A stretch of 64,000 bases of DNA from Streptomyces sp. AA1529 (GTDB taxonomy: Bacteria > Actinomycetota > Actinomycetes > Streptomycetales > Streptomycetaceae). Below, in pieces: positions 42,463 to 51,921 of this stretch. Each line of letters begins with the position of its first letter. Within the stretch, counting starts at the first letter, position 1. The position numbers and the translations under genes were made by a program. The stretch is taken from positions 1 to 64,000 of the forward strand of contig NZ_ALAP01000019.1 of NCBI RefSeq assembly GCF_000280905.1. The letters run 5' to 3'. The notes beneath the pieces are model-generated. The model did no database searches, was not told the DNA's origin, and saw nothing but the letters and a program-made list of their open reading frames with translations.

Positions 42463-42489
42463 CCGCGTGCGGGAGGAGGGACGTCGAGG

Positions 42490-43701
42490 ATGAGTACCAA
42501 GGACTTCATCGAGAAGGACTACTACAAGGTCCTCGGCGTCCCCAAGGACGCCACCGAAGCCGAGATCAAGAAGGCGTACCGCAAGCTGGCCCGGGAGAAC
42601 CACCCGGACGCCAACGCGGGCGATCCCAAGGCCGAGGAGCGCTTCAAGGACGCCTCCGAGGCGTATGACGTGCTCGGCGACGCCAAACGGCGCAAGGAGT
42701 ACGACGAGGCGCGCAGTCTCTTCGGCAACGGCGGCGGCTTCCGGCCCGGCGGCGGTGCGGGCGGGCCGGGCGGCGCCGGAACGTTCAACTTCGACCTGGG
42801 CGACCTGTTCGGCGGCCAGGGCGGCGGCGGAGCCGGCGGCCCCGGCGGTCCCGGTGGTGCCGGGGGCTTCGGCGGCGGGCTCGGCGACGTCTTCGGCGGG
42901 CTGTTCAACCGCGGCGGCGCCGGTACCCGCACCCAGCCCCGGCGCGGGCAGGACATCGAGTCCGAGGTGACGCTCAGCTTCACCGAGGCGGTGGACGGGG
43001 CCACGGTCCCGCTGCGGATGTCCTCCAGCGCCGCGTGCAAGGACTGCGCCGGGACGGGGGACAAGAACGGCACCCCGCGGGTGTGCCCCACCTGCGTGGG
43101 CACCGGGCAGGTCTCCCGGGGCACGGGCGGCGGCTTCTCGCTGACCGACCCGTGCGTGGACTGCAAGGGCCGCGGCCTGATCGCGCAGGACCCGTGCGAC
43201 ACCTGCAAGGGGTCCGGCCGGGCGACCAGCTCGCGCACGATGCAGGTCCGCATCCCGGCGGGCGTCACCGACGGGCAGCGCATCCGGCTGCGCGGCAAGG
43301 GCGCTCCCGGCGAGCGGGGCGGTCCCAACGGTGATCTGTATGTCGTCGTCAACGTGGACAAGCACCCGGTGTTCGGCCGCAGGGGCGACAATCTGACGGT
43401 CACCGTTCCGGTCACCTTCCCGGAGGCCGCGCTCGGCGGCGAGGTGAAGGTCCCCACGCTGGGCGGTCCGCCGGTCACCCTCAAGGTTCCGCCGGGTACG
43501 CCGTCCGGGCGGACGATGCGGGCCCGGGGCAAGGGCGCGGTCCGCAAGGACGGCACCCGCGGCGATCTGCTGGTGACGGTGGAGGTCGCGGTGCCGGTCG
43601 CGCTGGACGACGAGGCGAAGGACTCCCTGGAGTCCTACCGGGACGCGACGGCGGGTGAGGATCCGCGGGCCGCATTGTTCAAGGCAGCGAAGGGAGACTG
43701 A
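42490..43701 (+). CDS. dnaJ: Chaperone DnaJ (Hsp40)
   Basis: 403-aa type I J-protein. The J domain is at 1-75, with the HPD motif in [10 protein letters not shown], then a long Gly-rich linker (about 80-155). The zinc region has four CxxCxGxG repeats: [24 protein letters not shown] and CDTCKGSG (about 179-250). The C-terminal substrate-binding domains follow. It stimulates DnaK ATPase. SD GGAGG upstream; 27 bp after grpE. Confidence 0.98.
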   Translation: MSTKDFIEKDYYKVLGVPKDATEAEIKKAYRKLARENHPDANAGDPKAEERFKDASEAYDVLGDAKRRKEYDEARSLFGNGGGFRPGGGAGGPGGAGTFNFDLGDLFGGQGGGGAGGPGGPGGAGGFGGGLGDVFGGLFNRGGAGTRTQPRRGQDIESEVTLSFTEAVDGATVPLRMSSSAACKDCAGTGDKNGTPRVCPTCVGTGQVSRGTGGGFSLTDPCVDCKGRGLIAQDPCDTCKGSGRATSSRTMQVRIPAGVTDGQRIRLRGKGAPGERGGPNGDLYVVVNVDKHPVFGRRGDNLTVTVPVTFPEAALGGEVKVPTLGGPPVTLKVPPGTPSGRTMRARGKGAVRKDGTRGDLLVTVEVAVPVALDDEAKDSLESYRDATAGEDPRAALFKAAKGD

Positions 43702-43702
43702 G

Positions 43703-44173
43703 GTGGACGGCCGGGACGGACGCAGACGCTTCGCGGCCGGGCGCTCCGCGGCGTACGAGCTGACGGACGAGTCTCCCGTCTACGTCATCTCGGTCGCAGC
43801 GCAGCTCTCGGGGCTGCACCCGCAGACCCTGCGGCAGTACGACCGGCTGGGGCTGGTCTCGCCCGACCGTACGCCCGGGCGGGGCCGCCGCTACTCGGCC
43901 CGCGACATCGAGCAGCTGCGCGAGGTGCAGCGGCTCAGTCAGGACGAGGGCATCAACCTCGCCGGTATCAAGCGGATCATCGAGCTGGAGAACCAGGTCG
44001 CGGCGCTCCAGCAGCGGGTGGTCGAGCTGTCGGCCGCGGTGGAGGGTGCCGCGGCGGCGATGCAGCAGCGGGAGGCTCAGGTGCACGCCTCCTACCGGCG
44101 CGATCTGGTGCCCTACGAGGACGTGCGCCAGTCCAGTGCGCTGGTGGTCTGGCGGCCCCGGCCCCGGGAGTGA
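43703..44173 (+). CDS. hspR: Heat-shock repressor HspR (MerR family)
   Basis: 156-aa MerR-type repressor. The HTH region is SPVYVISVAAQLSGLHPQTL with RQYDRLGLVSPDRTPGRGRR (about 25-66), followed by a coiled coil (ELENQVAALQQRVVELSAAV). It ends in the typical SALVVWRPRPRE tail. It binds HAIR sites before dnaK and clpB and represses them when DnaK is free. GTG 43703 lies one base past the dnaJ stop and completes the autoregulated operon. Confidence 0.97.
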   Translation: MDGRDGRRRFAAGRSAAYELTDESPVYVISVAAQLSGLHPQTLRQYDRLGLVSPDRTPGRGRRYSARDIEQLREVQRLSQDEGINLAGIKRIIELENQVAALQQRVVELSAAVEGAAAAMQQREAQVHASYRRDLVPYEDVRQSSALVVWRPRPRE

Positions 44174-44273
44174 CCCGGGTCCGGCACCCGGCGGTCACCG
44201 CGCCGGGGCGGTCACTGCCGCCGGGGCCGGCCCCGGAAGCGGGTGCGGGGCGGGGCCGCCCGGCCTGCCGCTG

Positions 44274-45221
44274 CTACTTCGCGAAGCCGTGGGAGAGCAG
44301 CTTCTTCGCGTCCTTCGTGCGGTTGGCGGACGAGGAGGAGGCCAGCACGGTGCCGATCACGGTCCTGCCGCCCCGCTTGGCGGCGAAGACCAGGCAGTAC
44401 TTCGCCTCGGGGCCGGAGCCGGTCTTGACGCCGAGCGCTCCGGAGTAGCCGCCCAGCAGCGGGTTGGTGTTGCGCCAGTTCATGTACCGGTAGCCGCCGC
44501 TCCTGGTGACCGTCTTCTGCTTGGTGGAGCGGGTTTTCACGATCGAGCGGAAGGTCGGGGAGCGCATCGCGTCGCGGGCGAGCTCGGTCAGATCGCGCGG
44601 GGTGGAGTAGTTGCGGCCCTTGCCGATGCCGTCGAACGAGTCGAAGTGCGTGTTCTTCAGGCCGAGGCCGCGGGCGGTGGAGTTCATCGAGCCGATGAAG
44701 GACTTCACCCGCGCGGAGCGGGTGCTGCCCTTGCCGAAGGTGTCGGCGAGTGCGTAGGCGGCGTCGCACCCGGAGGGCAGCATCATCCCGTAGAGGAGCT
44801 GGCGGACGGTGACCTTGTCGCCGACGATCAGCCGGGCCGAGGAGGCGGTGTTGCGGACGATGTAGTCGCTGTACGCCTTCCGGATGGTGACCTTCCGGGA
44901 GAGGTCGAGGTTCTTGCGGGCGAGTACCACCCGGGCAGTCATGATCTTGGTGGTCGAGCCGGTGGACCGCCGGGTGTCGGCGGCCTTGGTGTAGAGGCTC
45001 CTGCCGGTGCCGCTGTTCATCACGTAGCCGCCCCTGGCGGTGACGGACGGCTTCTTGGCGGCCGTGACCGCGGGGGCCGGGGCCGTGCGGGCGGTGGTCG
45101 GTGCGGTGGCCGCGGGGGCTGCCGCGGCGGCCGGGGCGGCCAGTGCGGCTGCCGTCAGTACGGCCGAGGAGGTGACCATCACCGTGGCGACACGGTGGGT
45201 GCCAGCAATGCCGATCTTCAC
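44274..45221 (-). CDS. D-alanyl-D-alanine carboxypeptidase (S11 family)
   Basis: 315-aa exported penicillin-binding-protein-type peptidase. The signal peptide is VKIGIAGTHRVATVMVTSSA followed by an Ala/Pro-rich linker. Catalytic motifs: STTK (SxxK, nucleophile Ser, about residue 88), PSGCDAA in place of the SxN block, and VKTGSG (KTG). It trims peptidoglycan pentapeptides outside the cell. GTG 45221 opens at the signal peptide. The Cys in the second motif is an oddity relative to SGN but I recall it in other Streptomyces. Divergent from clpB. Confidence 0.88.
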   Translation of the reverse strand: MKIGIAGTHRVATVMVTSSAVLTAAALAAPAAAAAPAATAPTTARTAPAPAVTAAKKPSVTARGGYVMNSGTGRSLYTKAADTRRSTGSTTKIMTARVVLARKNLDLSRKVTIRKAYSDYIVRNTASSARLIVGDKVTVRQLLYGMMLPSGCDAAYALADTFGKGSTRSARVKSFIGSMNSTARGLGLKNTHFDSFDGIGKGRNYSTPRDLTELARDAMRSPTFRSIVKTRSTKQKTVTRSGGYRYMNWRNTNPLLGGYSGALGVKTGSGPEAKYCLVFAAKRGGRTVIGTVLASSSSANRTKDAKKLLSHGFAK

Positions 45222-45314
45222 TCTGTCAGCTCCAAATGCCGCTGCCGAGCGGCTCGTTGGGCGATTTCCGGGCCGGGGCGGCCGGGAACCAAGAAGGATC
45301 GTAGACGTTTTCAG

Positions 45315-45335
45315 GTTGAGTGGAATAGACTCAAC
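45315..45335. promoter_or_regulatory. HAIR operator (HspR) upstream of clpB
   Basis: GTTGAGT-N7-ACTCAAC, perfect inverted arms, one change per arm from the dnaK-proximal HAIR. It lies 96 bp before the clpB GTG, in the divergent space shared with the carboxypeptidase gene. Confidence 0.88.
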
Positions 45336-45430
45336 TTGTTGCATGCTATGGGTAGCAAGTGCCGGTGATCGGGGCGCAGGGGCGCCAGGGCACGGCACCC
45401 GCAGCCAGCACTGGAGGAGGACGCAGGACA

Positions 45431-48070
45431 GTGGACGCGGAGCTGACCAACAAGAGCCGGGACGCCATCGGCGCGGCCAACGACCGGGCGGTGAGCGACG
45501 GGCACCCCGACATCACCCCGGCCCATCTGCTGCTCGCCCTGCTCACGGGCGAGGACAACGAGAACATCCAGGATCTGATCGCCGGCGTCGAGGCCGACCA
45601 GGCGGCGCTGCGCTCGGGCGCCGAACGGCTGCTCGCGGCCCTGCCCACCGTGCAGGGGCAGACGGTGAGCCGGCCGCAGGCCGACCGCGACCTGCTCGCC
45701 GTCATCGCCGACGCGGCCCAGCGCGCCAAGGACCTCGGCGACAGCTTCGTCTCCACCGAGCACCTGCTGATCGCGCTGGCGGCCAAGGGCGGCGCCACCG
45801 GCGAGCTGCTCGCGCAGCAGGGCGCCGACGACCGGAAGCTGCTGGACGCCTTCAGCGCGCAGCGCGGCAGCCGGCGGGTCACCAACCCGGACCCCGAGGG
45901 CACCTACAAGGCCCTGGAGAAGTTCGGCACCGACCTGACCGCCGCGGCCCGGGACGGCAAGCTCGACCCCGTCATCGGCCGGGACCAGGAGATCCGCCGG
46001 GTGGTGCAGGTGCTCTCCCGGCGCACCAAGAACAACCCCGTCCTCATCGGCGAGCCCGGTGTCGGCAAGACCGCCGTCGTCGAGGGGCTGGCCCAGCGGG
46101 TGGTCAAGGGCGACGTACCGGAGTCGCTGCGGAACAAGCGGCTGGTCGCCCTCGACCTGGGTGCCATGGTGGCGGGCGCCAAGTACCGCGGCGAGTTCGA
46201 GGAGCGGCTCAAGACCGTGCTCTCCGAGATCAAGGAGAGCGACGGCCAGATCATCACCTTCATCGACGAGCTGCACACCGTCGTCGGAGCGGGCGCGGGC
46301 GGCGACTCGGCGATGGACGCGGGCAACATGCTCAAGCCGATGCTGGCCCGCGGCGAGCTGCGGATGGTCGGCGCCACCACGCTGGACGAGTACCGCGAGC
46401 GGATCGAGAAGGACCCGGCCCTGGAGCGCCGCTTCCAGCAGGTGCTGGTGGCCGAGCCGACCGTCGAGGACTCCATCGCGATCCTGCGCGGGCTCAAGGG
46501 GCGGTACGAGGCGCACCACAAGGTGCAGATCTCCGACAGCGCGCTGGTGGCCGCCGCCGCCCTCTCGGACCGCTACATCACCTCCCGCTTCCTCCCCGAC
46601 AAGGCCATCGACCTGGTGGACGAGGCGGCGTCCCGGCTCCGGATGGAGATCGACTCCTCACCCGTGGAGATCGACGAGCTCCAGCGGTCCGTCGACCGGC
46701 TCAAGATGGAGGAGCTGGCCCTGGACAAGGAGACCGACCCCGCCTCCGTCGAGCGACTGGAGCGGCTGCGCCGCGAGCTGGCCGACAAGGAGGAGGAGCT
46801 GCGCGGGCTCACCGCCCGCTGGGAGAAGGAGAAGCAGGGCCTCAACCGGGTCGGTGAGCTGAAGGAGACGCTGGACGAGCTGCGCGGTCAGGCCGAGCGC
46901 GCCCAGCGCGACGGCGACTTCGACACCGCCTCCAAGCTTCTCTACGGCGAGATCCCGGCCGTCGAGCGGGAGCTGGCGGCCGCCACCGAGGAGGAGGAAG
47001 AGGCCAAGAAGGAGATCGCGGCGGGCCAGTCCGGCAAGGACAGCAAGATGGTCAAGGAGGAGGTCGGCTCGGACGACATCGCCGACGTCGTCGCCTCCTG
47101 GACGGGCATTCCGGCCGGCCGGCTGCTGGAGGGCGAGACGCAGAAGCTCCTGCGGATGGAGGAGGAGCTCGGCAAGCGGCTGATCGGGCAGCGGGAGGCG
47201 GTGCGCGCGGTCTCCGACGCGGTGCGCCGCAGCCGGGCGGGCATCGCCGACCCCGACCGCCCCACCGGCTCGTTCCTGTTCCTGGGCCCCACCGGTGTCG
47301 GGAAGACGGAGCTGGCCAAGGCGCTCGCGGACTTCCTCTTCGACGACGAGCGGGCCATGGTCCGCATCGACATGAGCGAGTACGGGGAGAAGCACAGCGT
47401 CGCCCGGCTGGTCGGCGCGCCGCCCGGGTACGTCGGCTACGAGGAGGGCGGCCAGCTCACCGAGGCCGTGCGGCGCCGCCCCTACAGCGTCGTCCTGCTG
47501 GACGAGGTGGAGAAGGCGCACCACGAGGTCTTCGACGTGCTGCTCCAGGTCCTCGACGACGGCCGGCTCACCGACGGCCAGGGCCGCACCGTCGATTTCC
47601 GCAACACCATCCTCATCCTCACCTCCAATCTGGGCAGCCAGTTCCTGATGGACCCGCTGGAGAAGGAGGAGGAGAAGCGCCAACAGGTGCTCGCCGCCGT
47701 CCGGTCCGCCTTCCGGCCCGAGTTCCTCAACCGGCTGGACGACCTGGTGGTCTTCTCCGCGCTGGCCGGGGACGAGCTGCGGCGGATCGCCGGGCTCCAG
47801 GTCGACGCCCTGCAGGCCCGCCTCGCCGAGCGGCGGCTGACGCTGGACGTCACCCCCGCCGCGCTGGACTGGCTCGCCGCCGAGGGCAACGACCCCGCGT
47901 ACGGTGCCCGGCCGCTGCGCCGCCTCGTCCAGACCGCCATCGGCGACCAGCTCGCCCGGGAGATCCTCGCGGGCGAGGTACGCGACGGCGACACCGTCCG
48001 GGTGGATCACGTCGAGGGGTGGGAGGGCCTGGTGGTGGGCTCCGCCGCCGCAGCGGCCGCCGGGGCCTGA
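45431..48070 (+). CDS. clpB: ATP-dependent disaggregase ClpB
   Basis: 879 aa. The Clp N-domain (about 1-145) begins [23 protein letters not shown]1 has Walker A GEPGVGKT (about 204-211) and Walker [11 protein letters not shown]. The middle coiled coil (about 400-530) is Glu/Lys/Arg-rich. NBD2 has Walker [15 protein letters not shown] (about 618-631) and [16 protein letters not shown]. It dissolves aggregates together with DnaK. GTG start with SD GGAGGAGG. Preceded by a HAIR site, so co-regulated with the dnaK operon. Confidence 0.97.
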   Translation: MDAELTNKSRDAIGAANDRAVSDGHPDITPAHLLLALLTGEDNENIQDLIAGVEADQAALRSGAERLLAALPTVQGQTVSRPQADRDLLAVIADAAQRAKDLGDSFVSTEHLLIALAAKGGATGELLAQQGADDRKLLDAFSAQRGSRRVTNPDPEGTYKALEKFGTDLTAAARDGKLDPVIGRDQEIRRVVQVLSRRTKNNPVLIGEPGVGKTAVVEGLAQRVVKGDVPESLRNKRLVALDLGAMVAGAKYRGEFEERLKTVLSEIKESDGQIITFIDELHTVVGAGAGGDSAMDAGNMLKPMLARGELRMVGATTLDEYRERIEKDPALERRFQQVLVAEPTVEDSIAILRGLKGRYEAHHKVQISDSALVAAAALSDRYITSRFLPDKAIDLVDEAASRLRMEIDSSPVEIDELQRSVDRLKMEELALDKETDPASVERLERLRRELADKEEELRGLTARWEKEKQGLNRVGELKETLDELRGQAERAQRDGDFDTASKLLYGEIPAVERELAAATEEEEEAKKEIAAGQSGKDSKMVKEEVGSDDIADVVASWTGIPAGRLLEGETQKLLRMEEELGKRLIGQREAVRAVSDAVRRSRAGIADPDRPTGSFLFLGPTGVGKTELAKALADFLFDDERAMVRIDMSEYGEKHSVARLVGAPPGYVGYEEGGQLTEAVRRRPYSVVLLDEVEKAHHEVFDVLLQVLDDGRLTDGQGRTVDFRNTILILTSNLGSQFLMDPLEKEEEKRQQVLAAVRSAFRPEFLNRLDDLVVFSALAGDELRRIAGLQVDALQARLAERRLTLDVTPAALDWLAAEGNDPAYGARPLRRLVQTAIGDQLAREILAGEVRDGDTVRVDHVEGWEGLVVGSAAAAAAGA

Positions 48071-48158
48071 CCCCCTCGGAGGGGCCGGCCGCCGGGCCCT
48101 CCGCAGCCCGCCTCCCGCACCCCGGGCCCGGCGCCCCGGACGGCGGGGCCGCCCGGCC

Positions 48159-48177
48159 GCCCCGGGCATTCCGGGGC
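48159..48177 (+). terminator. Terminator hairpin after clpB
   Basis: GCCCCGG - 5 bases - CCGGGGC in a GC-rich stretch 90 bp past the clpB stop. Confidence 0.45.
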
Positions 48178-48335
48178 GTCGGTGCCGGAACCGGTGAAAC
48201 GGTGAAAGGGTGGCGGGGTGCCGCACGCAGCGGGCGCCGCCCCTCCGCCGCCCCGGCCGGGCCGGACCCCCAGGGTTGTCACCGCGGGGGGCCCGTGCGG
48301 GAGGATGACCGAAGCCGTATGAAGGGAACACCCAC

Positions 48336-48866
48336 GTGAGCATCGACCCGTCCTCGATCCCGAACTTCGGGGGCCAGCCCGAGGAGCCGGAGGAGTCCGG
48401 TCCCACCGGACCGATCATCCCCGACCAGGACCTCGTCAAGCAGCTCCTGGACCAGATGGAGCTGAAGTACGTCGTCGACGACGAGGGAGACCTCGCGGCG
48501 CCGTGGGAGGAGTTCCGCACCTACTTCATGTTCCGGGGTGAGGCGGAGCAGCAGGTCTTCTCGGTCCGTACGTTCTACGACCGGCCGCACACCATCGAGG
48601 ACAAGCCCAAGCTGCTGGAGGCCATCGACGACTGGAACCGCCGCACCCTGTGGCCCAAGGTCTACAGCCACACCCACGACGACGGCAGCGTCCGGCTGAT
48701 CGGTGAGGCGCAGATGCTGGTGGGTACGGGCGTCTCGCTGGAGCACTTCGTCTCGTCCACGGTCAGCTGGGTGCGCGCCAGCATCGAGTTCGACAAGTGG
48801 CTGGTGGAGCAGTTCGGCCTGGAGAAGGACATCGACTCCTCCGAGGGCGACGGCGGCGACGCGTAA
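48336..48866 (+). CDS. YbjN-domain protein
   Basis: 176 aa with the YbjN (type III secretion chaperone-like) fold. After an acidic/Pro-rich leader, LVKQLLDQMELKYVVDDEGD begins the domain, followed by EEFRTYFMFRGEAEQQVFSV and the C-terminal SLEHFVSSTVSWVRASIEFD (about 130-149). Proteins of this fold act as small-molecule or protein binders; the actinobacterial role is unknown. ATG or GTG at 48336 with GGGAAC upstream. Confidence 0.8.
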   Translation: MSIDPSSIPNFGGQPEEPEESGPTGPIIPDQDLVKQLLDQMELKYVVDDEGDLAAPWEEFRTYFMFRGEAEQQVFSVRTFYDRPHTIEDKPKLLEAIDDWNRRTLWPKVYSHTHDDGSVRLIGEAQMLVGTGVSLEHFVSSTVSWVRASIEFDKWLVEQFGLEKDIDSSEGDGGDA

Positions 48867-48890
48867 CGGCGTCGGCACCCCGAGTTCCCG

Positions 48891-48927
48891 AAGGGCCGGG
48901 CGCATCCCCGGGATGCGCCCGGCCCTT
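48891..48927. terminator. Strong 18-bp-arm hairpin after the YbjN gene
   Basis: AAGGGCCGGGCGCATCCC - C - GGGATGCGCCCGGCCCTT, perfect complementarity over 18 bases on each side, 24 bp after the stop. Works in both orientations. Confidence 0.85.
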
Positions 48928-49178
48928 CGCCTGTCCGCGCCCCCGGCGCCCGGACCCGCACCGTGCCTGCTGCGCCCGCTCCCCTCCCGGCGGCTCCCGG
49001 CTTCCGTTCCCCGGTCCCCGCCGGACCCCTGACATCCGTCAGGTACCGCGCGGCATCCCGTGCCGGGAGACTCCTGGACAGGCGCGCGGGACCCGCGGAA
49101 CGGGGGAAGCACGGGGGGAGAGCGGGTCCCGCGTACGGGGGCGCGGGCACGGGGGGCTCGCGCACCGGGGGTGGCGGG

Positions 49179-49251
49179 TCAGCCGGTGCCCGCCACACCC
49201 CGCAGCCGCCGCGCGGCCTCGTCCAGCACGTCCTCCCGTTTGCAGCACGCG
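49179..49251 (-). pseudogene. Detached 3' end of an aminotransferase gene
   Basis: On the minus strand 49251-49179 encodes CKREDVLDEAARRLRG and ends with a stop. This is a diverged version of the C-terminus of the intact aminotransferase at 50223 (CKREDVLDEAVARLKQLAP). 33 bp (49219-49251) match 50257-50289 at 31 positions. Nothing else of the gene lies beside it; a toxin-antitoxin cassette separates the two copies. Confidence 0.75.
49219..49251. repeat. 33-bp direct repeat, left copy
   Basis: 31 of 33 bases match 50257-50289. It forms the left boundary of the inserted toxin-antitoxin segment. Confidence 0.8.
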
Positions 49252-49292
49252 TCCGAGCGCACACCGGGGACGGGCGAGCAGCCTGGACTAGA

Positions 49293-49323
49293 AATCAGAG
49301 CAGAGTCTGAGTAAGCTCTGATT
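49293..49323 (+). promoter_or_regulatory. 31-bp palindromic operator at the antitoxin start codon
   Basis: AATCAGAGC - 13 bp - GCTCTGATT, perfect 9-bp arms, the last base touching the ATG at 49324. The segment is strikingly AT-rich for this genome and includes TAGAAAT (49290-49296) as a -10-like box, suggesting a nearly leaderless, autorepressed transcript. Confidence 0.7.
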
Positions 49324-49809
49324 ATGTCTGCTGTGCGCCTGGACGACGAAGCGGAATCCGTCTCCTTCACCGACCTCTCCCGCAACCCGAGAGGTATTGC
49401 GGCCAGAGCTGCTGCCCTGGGGAGCCTTCGCGTCACGCATCGGGACGCGCCGGACATGGTGCTGACCACCGTTCTCCGCGCGGAGAACGCCGAGGAGAAC
49501 CTGACCACCGCCTCACGGCTCTTTCTCGCGCTGATGAAGCAGGACGAGGGCGTCAAGTCGCTCCTTCTCGCGTTGCCCGAGGTGTTCCCCTGGGTGCGTC
49601 ACCTGGATGCGGAGGAGGTGCGGGGCTTCACCGTCGAGCTCCTCGAAGCACTCTCGGACGCCGCCGAGTTGGGGGCGGGGGAAGCCGTGCACCGCGCGAT
49701 CGTCTCCTGGCGTGCCACGGCCCGCATCAATGCCGATCCCGACCAGCTCAGTGCATCTCTGCGCCCGCTCGAAGGTGATGATCTCGGCCAGGTCGAGGTG
49801 CGTGCGTGA
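49324..49809 (+). CDS. Antitoxin-like protein (Phd/YefM-type N-terminus)
   Basis: 161 aa. The first part (AESVSFTDLSRNPRGIAARA ... LRVTHRDAPDMVLTT) has the strand-helix pattern of Phd/YefM antitoxins. A longer-than-usual helical C-terminal part follows (about 90 residues), perhaps the toxin-binding half. Its stop overlaps the next gene by four bases (GTGA). The palindrome at the start codon fits autoregulation. Inserted between two copies of an aminotransferase 3' end. Confidence 0.7.
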   Translation: MSAVRLDDEAESVSFTDLSRNPRGIAARAAALGSLRVTHRDAPDMVLTTVLRAENAEENLTTASRLFLALMKQDEGVKSLLLALPEVFPWVRHLDAEEVRGFTVELLEALSDAAELGAGEAVHRAIVSWRATARINADPDQLSASLRPLEGDDLGQVEVRA

Positions 49810-50156
49810 GCCCGAAGAAAGGGGATCGAGTCAGCGTTCCTCCTCTCACCGGGTGGAACGTCGTCTTCGGGTGCACGGACGCGGTGACAGGCTGGGAGGA
49901 ACTGTGTCGGGTGGCGTTACCAAGCGCGCATCGCTGCCTGGACGCGCTGCGTGCGGATCCTCTCTGCCGGACCAACTGGAACCGGCAGCACCAGTTGCGC
50001 GGAAGGCACGCGACCAAAGTGTGGAAGGGCTCTGATCTGGAGCAGTGGGAGTACGAGGTCACCAGCGGCGGCCGAGTCCGCTATCCGGTCAGCGTGGAGA
50101 CATCCACAGTGATCCTTGTCCATGCCTCTCCACGGCACCCGAAGGACACCGAGTGA
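49806..50156 (+). CDS. RelE-like toxin candidate
   Basis: 116-aa basic protein with many His, Arg and Trp. The C-terminal strand pattern SGGRVRYPVSVETSTVILVH followed by ASPRHPKDTE resembles the RelE/YoeB-type RNase fold core and its end. It starts inside the last codons of the antitoxin gene. Assignment rests on gene arrangement plus weak motif likeness; toxicity and mechanism are inferred only. Confidence 0.6.
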   Translation: MSPKKGDRVSVPPLTGWNVVFGCTDAVTGWEELCRVALPSAHRCLDALRADPLCRTNWNRQHQLRGRHATKVWKGSDLEQWEYEVTSGGRVRYPVSVETSTVILVHASPRHPKDTE

Positions 50157-50222
50157 AGTCGGTTTGGTCCAGGGGCGACGGTTCTCCTCGCACCGGCCCC
50201 GGGCACGTATGCCCGACGCCTG

Positions 50223-51461
50223 TCAGGGCGCGAGCTGCTTGAGGCGTGCCACCGCTTCGTCCAGCACGTCCTCCCGCTTGCAGAACGCGAAGCGGACGTA
50301 GGGGGCGCCCTCCGCCGCGTGGTCGTAGAAGACCTGGGTGGGGACGGCGACGACGCCGACGCGCTCGGGGAGGGCGAGGCAGAAGGCGACTCCGTCGGTG
50401 GCGCCGAGCGGGCGGATGTCGGTGGTGATGAAGTAGGTGCCCTGCGGGCGGTGCACCGCGAAGCCTGCTTCCGCCAGTCCGCCGGCCAGCAGGTCCCGGC
50501 GGCGGCGCAGGCCCTCGCGCAGGTCGGTGTAGTAGCTGTCGGGCAGTGCCAGGGCCTCCGCGACGGCGTACTGGAAGGGTCCCGCCGACACGAAGGTCAG
50601 ATACTGCTTGGCCGCGCGTACGGCGGTCACCAGCGCGGGGGTGCCGGTGACCCAGCCGACCTTCCAGCCGGTGAAGGAGAACGTCTTCCCGCTGGAGGAG
50701 ATGGTGACCGTGCGCTCCCGCATCCCGGGGAAGCCCGCCAGCGGGTGGTGCGCGCCGTCGAACACGAGGTGCTCGTAGACCTCGTCGGTGACGGCGAGCA
50801 GATCGCGCTCCACGCACAGTTCGGCGACGGCGGCCAGTTCGTCGCGGCGCAGCACGGTGCCGGTGGGGTTGTGCGGGGTGTTGAGGAGCAGGAGCCGGGT
50901 GCGGTCGGTGACGGCGTCCCGCAGTTCGTCCAGGTCGAGGTGGTAGGTGCCGTCCCGGGGGCGCAGGGTGACGGGCACCCGGGTGCCGCCCGCCATCGCG
51001 ATGGAGGCCGCGTAGGAGTCGTAGTACGGCTCCAGGGCGATGACCTCGTCGCCGGGTTCGACCAGCGCCAGCAGCGAGGCGGCGATGGCCTCGGTGGCGC
51101 CCGCGGTGACCAGCACCTCGGTGTCGGGGTCGTAGTGCAGGCCGTAGAAGCGCCGCTGATGGTCGGCCACGGCCGTGCGCAGTTCGGGGATGCCCGGACC
51201 CGGCGGGTACTGGTTGCCCCGGCCGTCCCGCAACGCGCGGACCGCGGCCTCCCGGACCTCCTCGGGGCCGTCCGTGTCGGGGAACCCCTGGCCCAGGTTG
51301 ATCGCGCCGGTCCGGACGGCGAGCGCGGACATCTCGGCGAAGATCGTGGTGCCGAACCCGGCGAGGCGGCGGTTGAGCAGCGGGCGCCCTTCACCGGACT
51401 CCGTCCGGGCGGCGTCCGCGGCCCCCGGCGCTCCCGGGGCGGCGGCGTGGCCAGCAGTCAT
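50223..51461 (-). CDS. PLP-dependent class I/II aminotransferase
   Basis: 412 aa. Signatures: INLGQGFPDTDGPEEVREAA (substrate loop, about 45), VTAGATEAIAASLLAL (about 110), LLLNTPHNPTGTVL (about 185), TDEVYEHLVF and the PLP lysine in SSSGKTFSFTGWKVGW (about 257-272). It is close to the KAT/YbdL/DapC group of aminotransferases. ATG 51461 is chosen because GGAGG sits 9 bp upstream; the ATG at 51470 abuts the SD. The last 20 codons are duplicated beyond the TA insertion, so the present 3' end was probably supplied by an incoming element. Confidence 0.9.
   Translation of the reverse strand: MTAGHAAAPGAPGAADAARTESGEGRPLLNRRLAGFGTTIFAEMSALAVRTGAINLGQGFPDTDGPEEVREAAVRALRDGRGNQYPPGPGIPELRTAVADHQRRFYGLHYDPDTEVLVTAGATEAIAASLLALVEPGDEVIALEPYYDSYAASIAMAGGTRVPVTLRPRDGTYHLDLDELRDAVTDRTRLLLLNTPHNPTGTVLRRDELAAVAELCVERDLLAVTDEVYEHLVFDGAHHPLAGFPGMRERTVTISSSGKTFSFTGWKVGWVTGTPALVTAVRAAKQYLTFVSAGPFQYAVAEALALPDSYYTDLREGLRRRRDLLAGGLAEAGFAVHRPQGTYFITTDIRPLGATDGVAFCLALPERVGVVAVPTQVFYDHAAEGAPYVRFAFCKREDVLDEAVARLKQLAP
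50257..50289. repeat. 33-bp direct repeat, right copy (inside the aminotransferase gene)
   Basis: It encodes CKREDVLDEA on the minus strand and matches 49219-49251 at 31 of 33 bases; the copies are 1038 bp apart. Confidence 0.8.
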
Positions 51462-51609
51462 GGCAGCCATCCTCCGGCAAGCTCTGGTCTTCCTCAACCC
51501 GGCATTGCCCACCGGCGGCAGCGGGCAGAAGCCGACTACGCCTGCGGACGGCAGCACGGTTGTACGAGAAGGGAATTGCCGTTCACGGAACTTCGAGGGG
51601 GAAGCGCCC

Positions 51610-51921
51610 ATGTCCCAGGTTCTGGTGTTCGTCGGCATCGTCACCGCCTTCGCCCTCGTCGCGGTGCTCGCCAGGCCGGCCCTCTCCGGCCGTCCGCGGC
51701 GCCGCCCGCCTCGCGACGGCTCCCGGCGGGCCGGATCCGGCCGCGGCAACCGCGGCGCGTACGACGGCGACATCCCGACCGGCGGCGGCCCGGTGTACGG
51801 AGGCGGCGCTTCGCGGAGCGGTGACGCTTCGGGCGACGGCGACCCCTCTTCCGGCGATGACGGGTCGTACGGCGATGACGGGCCGTACGGCGGTGACGGG
51901 TCGTACGGCGACGGCGACTGA
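51610..51921 (+). CDS. Small membrane protein with acidic Gly/Tyr-rich tail
   Basis: 103 aa: an N-terminal membrane helix (MSQVLVFVGIVTAFALVAVL), a basic Arg/Pro-rich segment, then about 50 residues of Gly/Asp/Ser/Tyr repeats (YGDDGPYGGDGSYGDGD) encoded by GACGGGTCGTACGGC-like repeats. Codon use is normal. Function unknown. Confidence 0.6.
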   Translation: MSQVLVFVGIVTAFALVAVLARPALSGRPRRRPPRDGSRRAGSGRGNRGAYDGDIPTGGGPVYGGGASRSGDASGDGDPSSGDDGSYGDDGPYGGDGSYGDGD

